Source of the DNA: CAZNAQ01 sp964585585
GTDB taxonomy: Bacteria > Patescibacteriota > Patescibacteriia > Patescibacteriales > JAGXOH01
Length of the DNA stretch: 34,567 nucleotides
Reading direction: 5' to 3'
Assembly: GCA_964585585.1 (NCBI GenBank)
Contig: CAZPEL010000005.1
Location: 1-34,567, forward strand
How positions within the stretch are numbered: the stretch's first letter is position 1; every line of letters starts with the position of its first letter. The notes under the pieces were generated by a model. The model searched no databases and was not told where the DNA came from. It saw nothing but the letters and a program-made list of their open reading frames with translations. This document shows, in pieces, positions 1 through 6,158 of the stretch. A program made the translations under genes and the position numbers.

Positions 1-1
1 C

Positions 2-1297
2 GGGGATGAGAACAACCGAATGCTGACCCGGATCTACGGCGTGGCCTTTGAGAACAGTGAAGACTTACAAAAATACCTAAAAATGGTAGAGGAAGCGAAA
101 AAGAGAGATCACCGCAAATTAGGTAAAGAATTGGATCTTTTCTGCTTTTCCGACCTGGTCGGACCGGGTCTGCCCATGTTCACTCCCAAAGGAACTGTTT
201 TAATAAACGAACTGCGAAAAAAAGTGGAAGAGACCTGCGCCGGCTACGGCTTTGAAAAGGTTATCACTCCCCACTTGGCCAAAATAGGTTTGTTCGAGAT
301 CTCGGGCCATGCGGATAAATTCGCGGACGAGCTTTTTCATGTCACCTCTAAACACAAGCAGGATTATGTTATGAAGCCGGTGCAATGCCCGCACCAAACC
401 CAGATCTTTGCCTCCAAGCCCAGATCCTACCGGGATCTGCCCATCAGATATATGGAATCGGAAAAACAATACCGAGCGGAAAAACCCGGCGAGATCGGCG
501 GCCTAACCCGGGTCATAGCCATAACCGTAGAGGACGGCCATTCCTTTTGCCGAGTAGAGCAAGTAAAACAAGAGGTTAAGAATATGATCCAGATCATTAA
601 GGATTTTTACACCTCTCTGGGTCTATGGGAAAACCACTGGGTCTCCCTGTCGGTCCGGGACTACGACCATCCGGAAAAATATATCGGCAGCCAGGAGGAC
701 TGGGATACTTGCGAAAAAATGCTGGAAGAAATATCAGGGGAAATGGAACTGGACGCCAAGCGCTGTGAGGGCGAAGCGGCCCTTTACGGTCCGAAAATAG
801 ATTTTATGTTCAAGGACGCTTTGGGCAAAGAGATTCAGATTCCGACCGTGCAGCTGGATTTTGCCACTCCCAAGAAATTCAACTTGGTATTTACCAATGA
901 AAAGGGGGAGGAAGAACATCCGGTCATGGTGCACCGGGCCATTCTGGGGTCTTACGAAAGATTCCTGGCCCTCTTGATAGAGCATTTCGCCGGCGCTTTT
1001 CCGGTTTGGCTATCTCCAGTCCAGGTCAAGATCCTGGCTGTGGGCGAATCTCATCATGATCATTGCCGGCAATTATCTCAAGAATTACAAGCGAACAACA
1101 TCCGCACAGAAATAGACATAGAAGACGACACCATCAACTACAAGATCCGAAAAGCCACTCAGGAAAAAGTCCCCTATGTTCTGGTGGTCGGGGACAAGGA
1201 AATGAATTCGGACAAATTGAATGTCCGGGACAGAGGCCAAACCGAGACCCGAGAGATAAGCAAGCAAGAGTTCATTCAAGAAATCAAAAACCAATAA
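2..1297 (+). CDS. thrS: Threonine--tRNA ligase, 5'-truncated by the window edge
   Basis: Class II synthetase that charges tRNA-Thr in the cytoplasm. The reading frame is open to the first base, and the residues before the first ATG (GDENNR, then MLTRIYG at 20) match the conserved stretch before the catalytic core, so this is a truncated gene and not one starting at 20. The TGS and editing domains are outside the window. The three zinc ligands of ThrRS are all visible: Cys (codon 386-388, in VQCPHQ), His (539-541, in VEDGH) and His (932-934, in MVHRAILGS). The anticodon-binding domain starts near 990 (WLSPVQVKIL). The motifs differ from the E. coli type (MNCPGH becomes VQCPHQ, TQDDAH becomes TVEDGH), a variant I associate with CPR bacteria. 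A strong hairpin follows the stop. Identity is certain; the lineage inference is softer. Confidence 0.97.
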   Translation, partial: GDENNRMLTRIYGVAFENSEDLQKYLKMVEEAKKRDHRKLGKELDLFCFSDLVGPGLPMFTPKGTVLINELRKKVEETCAGYGFEKVITPHLAKIGLFEISGHADKFADELFHVTSKHKQDYVMKPVQCPHQTQIFASKPRSYRDLPIRYMESEKQYRAEKPGEIGGLTRVIAITVEDGHSFCRVEQVKQEVKNMIQIIKDFYTSLGLWENHWVSLSVRDYDHPEKYIGSQEDWDTCEKMLEEISGEMELDAKRCEGEAALYGPKIDFMFKDALGKEIQIPTVQLDFATPKKFNLVFTNEKGEEEHPVMVHRAILGSYERFLALLIEHFAGAFPVWLSPVQVKILAVGESHHDHCRQLSQELQANNIRTEIDIEDDTINYKIRKATQEKVPYVLVVGDKEMNSDKLNVRDRGQTETREISKQEFIQEIKNQ

Positions 1298-1312
1298 AAA
1301 GACACCGAAAAT

Positions 1313-1343
1313 AAAATCCTACACCGGCCGGTGTAGGATTTTT
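1313..1343. terminator. Bidirectional intrinsic terminator between thrS and the phosphatase gene
   Basis: Perfect 15-bp inverted repeat, with arms at 1313-1327 and 1328-1342 (core ATCCTACACCGG). It is flanked by A-runs on the left and T-runs on the right, so it can stop transcription from both convergent genes. Confidence 0.85.
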
Positions 1344-1362
1344 ATGTTAAAAATTCAGGGAA

Positions 1363-1956
1363 TTAAATGAATTTGGCTGATTTGAATTTCTTTTTAAAAC
1401 TCAATTTTTTATAATGATCGATGGAATTAAGATAGTAAATACTGCTTAATTTCTCTTCATCCATAATAAAGCTGGACAGAGAACAATTGAATAGATTCAA
1501 TTCCGGGCTCTTGCGCAAAGAAAACCCCATGGCGGTGCCAACGCAACCTCGAATAACATTGCCGTGGCTGACTATAAGGATCTTTTTACCTTTGTGCTTT
1601 TGCAGGACTTTGCGAAAAAAATTCATAGTCTCTCTGGCCTGGGAAAGAGTTCCCGGGGCTTCTGTTAGGTTCTCTTTGAATAGGGTTTTTTCATAAACAT
1701 CCACATGGTGCTCGGCCAATTCCTTATGCACGCTTAAATCCCGTTTTTGGTTGTCCGTAATAATCTCTGCTGTTTTCAAAGCCCGGGTCATATCACTGCT
1801 TAAAATAAGATCGAATTCAAAGCCCTTTAAAAAACGAGCCGTTTTTTCGGCTTGCTCCTCCCCTCTCTTAGTCAGACCCGGTCCGGGATGTAGGGCTTGA
1901 CCTTTTTTATGGTTGTAGCTCTTGGCGTGGCGGACAAAGGTTACTAAAGTTCTCAT
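1363..1956 (-). CDS. Histidine phosphatase (phosphoglycerate-mutase-like) family protein
   Basis: 197-aa cytoplasmic protein of the histidine phosphatase superfamily, which uses a phospho-histidine intermediate. Visible motifs are the N-terminal RHA signature (VRHAKSYNH, residues 9-17) with the catalytic His10; LSSDMTRALKTAEII near residue 53, which carries the second conserved Arg; and the second catalytic His in IVSHGNVIRG near residue 130. The basic C-terminal tail (KKLSFKKKFKSAKF) is unusual. It converges on thrS and is divergent from the DUF389 gene. The ATG at 1956 follows a weak AGG-containing SD. The substrate cannot be told from sequence; SixA-like phosphohistidine phosphatase, CobC-like and small-metabolite phosphatases are all possible. 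Confidence 0.9.
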   Translation of the reverse strand: MRTLVTFVRHAKSYNHKKGQALHPGPGLTKRGEEQAEKTARFLKGFEFDLILSSDMTRALKTAEIITDNQKRDLSVHKELAEHHVDVYEKTLFKENLTEAPGTLSQARETMNFFRKVLQKHKGKKILIVSHGNVIRGCVGTAMGFSLRKSPELNLFNCSLSSFIMDEEKLSSIYYLNSIDHYKKLSFKKKFKSAKFI

Positions 1957-2031
1957 TTGTACCTGTTTTAAAACTTAAAAATAAATGCCGAACCGAAATC
2001 CGACTTAAAAATAAATTTTCTCTTTTATTTT

Positions 2032-2061
2032 ATTATATCAGAAAAAAACCGGAACTTCTAA
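2032..2061 (-). promoter_or_regulatory. Possible promoter of the histidine phosphatase gene
   Basis: Minus-strand TATAAT (complement of 2032-2037) with a weak -35 (TTAGAA, 2056-2061). It would give a leader of about 70 nt. The -10 is perfect but the -35 is poor. Confidence 0.35.
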
Positions 2062-2071
2062 CTACCCCTGA

Positions 2072-2100
2072 TTGCCAAATCCCTGAAAATGGTATAAAAT
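2072..2100 (+). promoter_or_regulatory. Putative sigma70 promoter of the DUF389 gene
   Basis: TTGCCA (2072-2077), 17-bp spacer, TAAAAT (2095-2100). The predicted start near 2107 leaves only about 11 nt before the ATG at 2118, and no SD is present. Confidence 0.45.
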
Positions 2101-2117
2101 AATAAAAAATAGACATT

Positions 2118-2828
2118 ATGATCAACAACTTTAGCAACTTATTCAAAATTAAACAAGCCGACCGAAATAAATTTTGCAGTTATATTATTGAATCCAGTGC
2201 TCCCCACGGGGATTTTTATTTTTTAGTGATGCTCTCGGCCCTGATCGTGGCTTTAGGGCTTTTGGCCAATAATATTATTTTGGTCATCGGAGGAATGGTG
2301 GTCGCTCCCATCCTATCCCCCATCCTGGCCCTGGCCTTGGGTATAATAATCAATGAACCCAAAGTAATAATAAGATCCTTAAAAATATTCCTCACCACTT
2401 TTATCCTGGTATTTATATTAACCGGAGTAGTGGGAATGTTTGCTTCCGCCTCTATAAAAGATATAGAATTGGTCCGGATAATGAAGCCCTCTTTATTCAA
2501 TTTCTTTGTCTCCTTGGTGGCCGGATTAGCGGCCAGCTACACCTGGGCCAAACCCAGTCTGGACGAAACCCTGCCGGGCATAGCCATAACTGTTACCTTG
2601 ATCCCGCCTCTGGCCGCGGTAGGACTGGCTTTTTCCGGAGGGGAATTCCTTTTAGCCGGAGATGCCTTTAAAACCTTTCTTTTGAATACACTGGGCATCG
2701 CCGCTTCCAGTTTGATCGCCTTTTCTTTAATGGACTTTTATAAAGCCAAGAAAAAATTAGTAGAGGAGGTAAAGGAAGAGGAAAAAGAGATCAAGCAGGA
2801 AAAGAAGCAAAGTAAAAATAAAAAATAA
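2118..2828 (+). CDS. DUF389 (TIGR00341-type) integral membrane protein
   Basis: 236-aa polytopic membrane protein. The body is the hydrophobic DUF389 domain, with about five or six TM segments between residues 35 and 205. The typical first helices hold GLLANNIILVIGGMVVAPIL (about residues 49-68), and VTLIPPLAAVGLAFSGG near 160 carries the Pro pair seen in the family. The last 30 residues are almost all Lys and Glu, forming a charged cytoplasmic tail. No molecular function is established for this family as far as I know. The start at 2118 fits a promoter placed just upstream. An inverted-repeat element separates it from argS. Confidence 0.9.
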   Translation: MINNFSNLFKIKQADRNKFCSYIIESSAPHGDFYFLVMLSALIVALGLLANNIILVIGGMVVAPILSPILALALGIIINEPKVIIRSLKIFLTTFILVFILTGVVGMFASASIKDIELVRIMKPSLFNFFVSLVAGLAASYTWAKPSLDETLPGIAITVTLIPPLAAVGLAFSGGEFLLAGDAFKTFLLNTLGIAASSLIAFSLMDFYKAKKKLVEEVKEEEKEIKQEKKQSKNKK

Positions 2829-2837
2829 TACAAAGAA

Positions 2838-2925
2838 GGTTGAGATATTGGATATTGGATATTGGGCACAGTGTTAAACTAATTTACTAATATCCAGTCC
2901 AGTATCAGTTCTTAAAATATCCAAC
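2838..2925. repeat. Imperfect inverted-repeat element with tandem GGATATT units
   Basis: The left arm starts GGTTGAGATATTGGATATTGG (2838 on) and contains three GATATTGG-type units (2843-2865). The right arm, read in reverse complement from 2925, starts GGTTGGATATTTT and ends with ACTGGATATT. The arms enclose roughly 25 bases and could form one long imperfect hairpin. It lies between the DUF389 stop and argS. Confidence 0.55.
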
Positions 2926-2974
2926 CTCTTTTGATCCCCTTACTGACCGGACGAACCTTCAAACAGCTTTCATT

Positions 2975-4708
2975 ATGTACACCTTAAATAAGACCAAACA
3001 ACAGATAGCGGATAATATTAACGGTATTTTAGAACAAGAATTGATCACCGCTTCCAAGATCGTTTATCCGCCGCAAAAGGAAATGGGGGACCTGAGTCTC
3101 CCCTGTTTTGAATTGGCCCAAACTCTTCAAAAAAACCCGACCGATATCGCCGAAGATCTTAAAGAAAAGCTCTCTCTTCCGGAAAGCGTGGAACAAATTC
3201 AAACCTCCGGACCTTATCTTAACTTTTTTTTAAACAAGTCTCATTTGGCCGACAAACTCCTCTCCGAGATAGATCAAAAACAGGAACACTACGGCTTTCA
3301 AGAACAAGAAGAGAAAGAAAAAATAATAATAGAATATTCCAATGTTAACACCCACAAGGAATACCATGTGGGTCATTTGAGAAACATCTGCTTCGGGGAG
3401 GCCGTTGCCCGGATCTTGAACGCCAATGGCCACGAGGCCATGCCGGTGTCCTATGTCAACGACTTCGGGGTCCATGTGGCCAAAACCCTGTGGAACTTGA
3501 ATGATTATTTGCAACAAAATTATCCCGACCAAAATATCGAGAACCTCTCCGACAAAGAAAAGGGCTATATCCTGGGCAAAACCTATGCCGATGCCGCCCA
3601 AAAGGCCAAGGACAACGAACAGGCCCAAACCGAGATCTCGGAATTAATGAAAAAGATCGAAAGCCGTGATAGCCAAGAATATGAGCTCTGGCAAAAAACC
3701 CGGCGCTGGAACATCAACCAATTCCATCAGATCTATCAAGAACTGGGGGTGGAATTCCAGGACTTTCTTTATGAAAGCGAATACACGGAAGAAGGCAATA
3801 AAATAGTAAAAGAACTCTTGGACAAAGGAATATTGGAAAAAAGCGAGGGCGCGATCATAGCCAATTTGGAAAAATATAACCTGGGAGTGCTGGTGATCGT
3901 CCGCTCCGACGGGACGGGGATGTATGCGGTGGCGGACCTGGCTTTGGCCAAAGCTAAGCTGGAAAAATATGATCCGGATAAATCGATCTATGTAGTAGAC
4001 AACCGCCAAACCCTGTATTTCCAACAACTCTTTAAGATACTGGAATTGGCCGGCTACAAGCAAGAAATGGTCCATCTGGCCTTTGAATTCGTAAAACTGC
4101 CAAGTGGAATGATGTCCTCTCGATCCGGTAATGTCATAACTTATGAAGAACTGAGGCAAATAGTTATGAAAAGGGCCTTGGAAGAAACTGAGAAAAGACA
4201 TCCGGATTGGTCCCGAGAAAAACTGGAAGAAACGGCCAAAAGGATCGGCTTTAACGCCATTAAATTCGAAATGTTAAAGGTGGACGCCGATAATATTATT
4301 ACTTTTGATATAGATCAGGCCTTGAGTTTCGACGGCTTTACTTCGGCTTATATCCAATACACCGTGGCCCGTATCCAAAGTATCTCCAGAAAAGCCGAAG
4401 TTGAACCTTCTTCCTCCAAGGATGAGCCGGGAAAACAATTAACCCAAGAGCGGGAACGCGACTTGGTGGTCAAATTGGCCAAATTCCCGGAAGCGGTGGC
4501 CGCGGCCGGCAAGAATTACGACCCCAGCAAAATAGCCAAATATCTTTTTGACCTGGCCCAAATTTTTAACGACTACTATCATGCGGTGCCGGTATTGCAA
4601 TCGGGGGAACAAACCCAAAAGGCGCGCCTGGCCCTTCTAAAAGCAGTCTCCCAAACCCTGGAGAACGGTATGAGATTGTTGAATCTGAAATCGGTAGACC
4701 AAATGTAG
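2975..4708 (+). CDS. argS: Arginine--tRNA ligase
   Basis: 577-aa class I synthetase that attaches arginine to tRNA-Arg. The N-terminal additional (tRNA D-loop binding) domain covers about residues 1-100. The catalytic Rossmann fold has the HIGH motif as HVGH (131-134, inside SNVNTHKEYHVGHLRN). The KMSKS equivalent is the degenerate MMSSRSGN, near nucleotide 4110. The DALR anticodon-binding domain fills the last 100 residues and ends in the usual way (NGMRLLNLKSVDQM). Length is normal. The upstream region carries the 2838-2925 repeat and no clear -10, so cotranscription with the DUF389 gene is possible. An intrinsic terminator follows directly. Confidence 0.97.
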   Translation: MYTLNKTKQQIADNINGILEQELITASKIVYPPQKEMGDLSLPCFELAQTLQKNPTDIAEDLKEKLSLPESVEQIQTSGPYLNFFLNKSHLADKLLSEIDQKQEHYGFQEQEEKEKIIIEYSNVNTHKEYHVGHLRNICFGEAVARILNANGHEAMPVSYVNDFGVHVAKTLWNLNDYLQQNYPDQNIENLSDKEKGYILGKTYADAAQKAKDNEQAQTEISELMKKIESRDSQEYELWQKTRRWNINQFHQIYQELGVEFQDFLYESEYTEEGNKIVKELLDKGILEKSEGAIIANLEKYNLGVLVIVRSDGTGMYAVADLALAKAKLEKYDPDKSIYVVDNRQTLYFQQLFKILELAGYKQEMVHLAFEFVKLPSGMMSSRSGNVITYEELRQIVMKRALEETEKRHPDWSREKLEETAKRIGFNAIKFEMLKVDADNIITFDIDQALSFDGFTSAYIQYTVARIQSISRKAEVEPSSSKDEPGKQLTQERERDLVVKLAKFPEAVAAAGKNYDPSKIAKYLFDLAQIFNDYYHAVPVLQSGEQTQKARLALLKAVSQTLENGMRLLNLKSVDQM

Positions 4709-4721
4709 GCCTAAATAAAAG

Positions 4722-4748
4722 ATCCGCGCCAATAACGCGGATTTTTTG
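4722..4748 (+). terminator. Intrinsic terminator of argS
   Basis: Stem ATCCGCG (4722-4728) and CGCGGAT (4736-4742), 7-nt loop, then a run of T to 4747. Confidence 0.8.
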
Positions 4749-4795
4749 TATACAAAAACATCAAAAATTAAATCACCCCAACCTAAGGATGTCGA

Positions 4796-4933
4796 TCAAC
4801 TCTTTTTCCTTCCGCCCCGACGAAAGATCTTGGTCCTTTTAACGAATTGCTGCTTTAACTGCTTAAAACCGGCCGGGGTACGGAAGGTGGGTTTTCCGGG
4901 TTGTTTTCCCACTTGGGAATGTTTCTTCTTCAT
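4796..4933 (-). CDS. Small, very basic 45-aa protein, unknown
   Basis: An ORF of 46 codons from ATG (4931-4933) to TGA (4796-4798). The protein begins MKKKHSQVGKQPGKPTF and ends VKRTKIFRRGGRKKS; about a third of the residues are Lys or Arg and only one is acidic-free polar His, with no acidic residue at all. A purine-rich AGGGGAT lies 5-12 nt before the ATG and could serve as SD. It follows the DUF72 gene by 60 nt on the same strand, and two GC-rich stem-loops sit in that gap. Such composition is typical of small RNA-binding or ribosome-associated proteins; the end loosely recalls the bTHX peptide (KIFRG...), but I would not assign it. It could also be a chance ORF. Confidence 0.5.
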   Translation of the reverse strand: MKKKHSQVGKQPGKPTFRTPAGFKQLKQQFVKRTKIFRRGGRKKS

Positions 4934-4938
4934 GGTTA

Positions 4939-4970
4939 TCCCCTTCGGGGACCCCCACTACGAATGGGGG
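4939..4970 (-). promoter_or_regulatory. Two consecutive GC-rich stem-loops before the small basic ORF
   Basis: TCCCC (4939-4943) pairs with GGGGA (4947-4951) around TTC, and CCCCC (4952-4956) pairs with GGGGG (4966-4970). They are adjacent, lie in the DUF72-small ORF intergenic space, and the first one would mask the putative SD of the small ORF. Confidence 0.5.
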
Positions 4971-4993
4971 ACATCCGAATATTATTAATGGTA

Positions 4994-5731
4994 TTACTTT
5001 TTTAGCAACTCTTTTAATTTTAGGGCGTTGTTTACGGCGTAGCCGTGGGCGTCGTTGTTGAAATATACATATATTTCCTTGGTCTTCTTGCCCCATTCTT
5101 TGAGTTTATCGGCCCACTCCTGTAGTTGTTCCTCGCTGTATTCGGAGTCATACAGACCCTCCGGACCGTGCAGACGCAAATAAACAAAATCCGCGGTTAT
5201 TCTTTCATCCGTGGGCCACTCCGGGGTGTCGGAGATGACCAGACCGCAATTATATTTCTCCAATATCTTATAAACTTCCGAGCTCAACCAGGTCTCATTC
5301 CGGGGTTCAAAAGCTATCCTATATTTAGAAGGTATCACTTGCAATAGATTCTCCAATTTTTCCGTATTGACCTTCAAGTTGCCCGGGATCTGGACCAATA
5401 TCGGCCCCAGTTTATCCTGTAAATTGTCCACATTTTTGATAAAATTATTCCAGATCTCCCCGCAGTTGTTCAATTTCTTGATATGGGTCAGGTACTTGGA
5501 GATCTTGACGCTGAAGTGGAAGTCCCGAGATTTCACTTGTTCCCGCCAATTCTTGTAGGTCTCGGCCTTGATCTCATGATAAAAGGAAGCGTTGACCTCG
5601 ACCGTATCAAAGTGGCGGCTGTAGTGATCCAGCCATTCGGTCTGTTTGATATTCTCCGGATAGAATTTACCCTTCCAGTCCTTGTAGGACCAACCGGAGG
5701 TTCCGATATAAAACTGGGTCGAGTTGGCCAT
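4994..5731 (-). CDS. DUF72 (YecE-like) family protein
   Basis: 245-aa protein of the DUF72 family, which adopts a TIM-barrel fold. Visible family signatures are the N-terminal YIGTSGWSYKDWKGKFYP (residues 8-25), the FDTVEVNASFYHEIK strand-turn near 42-55, FHFSVKISKYLTHIKKL near 71-87, GPILVQIPGNL near 110, FEPRNETWLS near 142 and the YLRLHGPEGLY segment near 180. Length is normal. The biochemical role is unsettled, so none is given. It has its own promoter (5753-5781) giving a leader of only about 15 nt with no SD. It may be cotranscribed with the small basic ORF downstream. Confidence 0.93.
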   Translation of the reverse strand: MANSTQFYIGTSGWSYKDWKGKFYPENIKQTEWLDHYSRHFDTVEVNASFYHEIKAETYKNWREQVKSRDFHFSVKISKYLTHIKKLNNCGEIWNNFIKNVDNLQDKLGPILVQIPGNLKVNTEKLENLLQVIPSKYRIAFEPRNETWLSSEVYKILEKYNCGLVISDTPEWPTDERITADFVYLRLHGPEGLYDSEYSEEQLQEWADKLKEWGKKTKEIYVYFNNDAHGYAVNNALKLKELLKK

Positions 5732-5752
5732 AGAAAATATTTATTCGCTTTT

Positions 5753-5781
5753 ATTGTATCAATCCTTTTAAAGATTTTCAA
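5753..5781 (-). promoter_or_regulatory. Promoter of the DUF72 gene
   Basis: On the minus strand: TTGAAA (5776-5781), 17-bp spacer, TACAAT (5753-5758), with an upstream TG making an extended -10. Transcription would begin near 5746, about 15 nt before the ATG. Confidence 0.6.
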
Positions 5782-5791
5782 TTGATTTGAT

Positions 5792-5820
5792 TTGACCTTT
5801 TTCTAAAAATATACTAAAAT
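5792..5820 (+). promoter_or_regulatory. Promoter of the 87-aa gene
   Basis: TTGACC (5792-5797), 17-bp spacer, TAAAAT (5815-5820). The predicted start near 5827 leaves a leader of about 32 nt that holds a strong SD (AAGGAGGAG, about 5848-5856). Confidence 0.65.
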
Positions 5821-5858
5821 TTCCGAATTAAAGCTCTTTTTAACCAAGGAGGAGATAA

Positions 5859-6122
5859 ATGAAAGAAGCTAATCTTATAAAAGCGGCCCGACGGATACAT
5901 ATGCTAAACTTGATCGAAATAGAAGAACCGGAAAAACTACCCCGGGTAGACCCGGAAAACTACCAACTAGATATGGATTTTTTGGAAAAAAACGGATTTA
6001 TAAAAAAGGAAGGCCACAAGGTAGAGCTTGACTCCAGAGGACTGGACCTAATGCAAAGAATAACCCCGGAACAAAAACGGAGGTACAGAAGATACTTTTT
6101 CGGAAAAAATAAAAACCCCTGA
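5859..6122 (+). CDS. Conserved-looking 87-aa protein, unknown
   Basis: Small soluble, highly charged protein (Lys/Arg/Glu-rich) with no TM segment, Cys or signal peptide. The core FLEKNGFIKKEGHKVELDSRG (about residues 42-62) has the helix-turn-beta-hairpin look of a winged-helix C-terminal half, so a nucleic-acid-binding role is possible but not shown. The gene is monocistronic: a good sigma70 promoter and the best SD in the window precede the ATG, and the terminator starts within the last codons. Strong expression signals argue that it is real. I do not recognise the family. Confidence 0.8.
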   Translation: MKEANLIKAARRIHMLNLIEIEEPEKLPRVDPENYQLDMDFLEKNGFIKKEGHKVELDSRGLDLMQRITPEQKRRYRRYFFGKNKNP

Positions 6123-6144
6123 ATCCAAAGAGCAGGGGTTTTTT
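6111..6144. terminator. Bidirectional terminator between the 87-aa gene and gyrA
   Basis: AAAAACCCCTG (6111-6121) pairs with CAGGGGTTTTT (6133-6143) around an 11-nt loop. The left arm overlaps the stop codon of the plus-strand gene; the A-run serves the minus-strand gyrA. Confidence 0.85.
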
Positions 6145-6158
6145 ATTGGAAGATTAAC

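Noticed and set aside
3644..4201. 185-aa minus-strand ORF
   Set aside because: Lies wholly inside argS on the other strand, with no protein-like features.
4746..4988. 80-aa plus-strand ORF
   Set aside because: Starts inside the argS terminator; composition does not look coding, and the minus-strand small ORF fits better.
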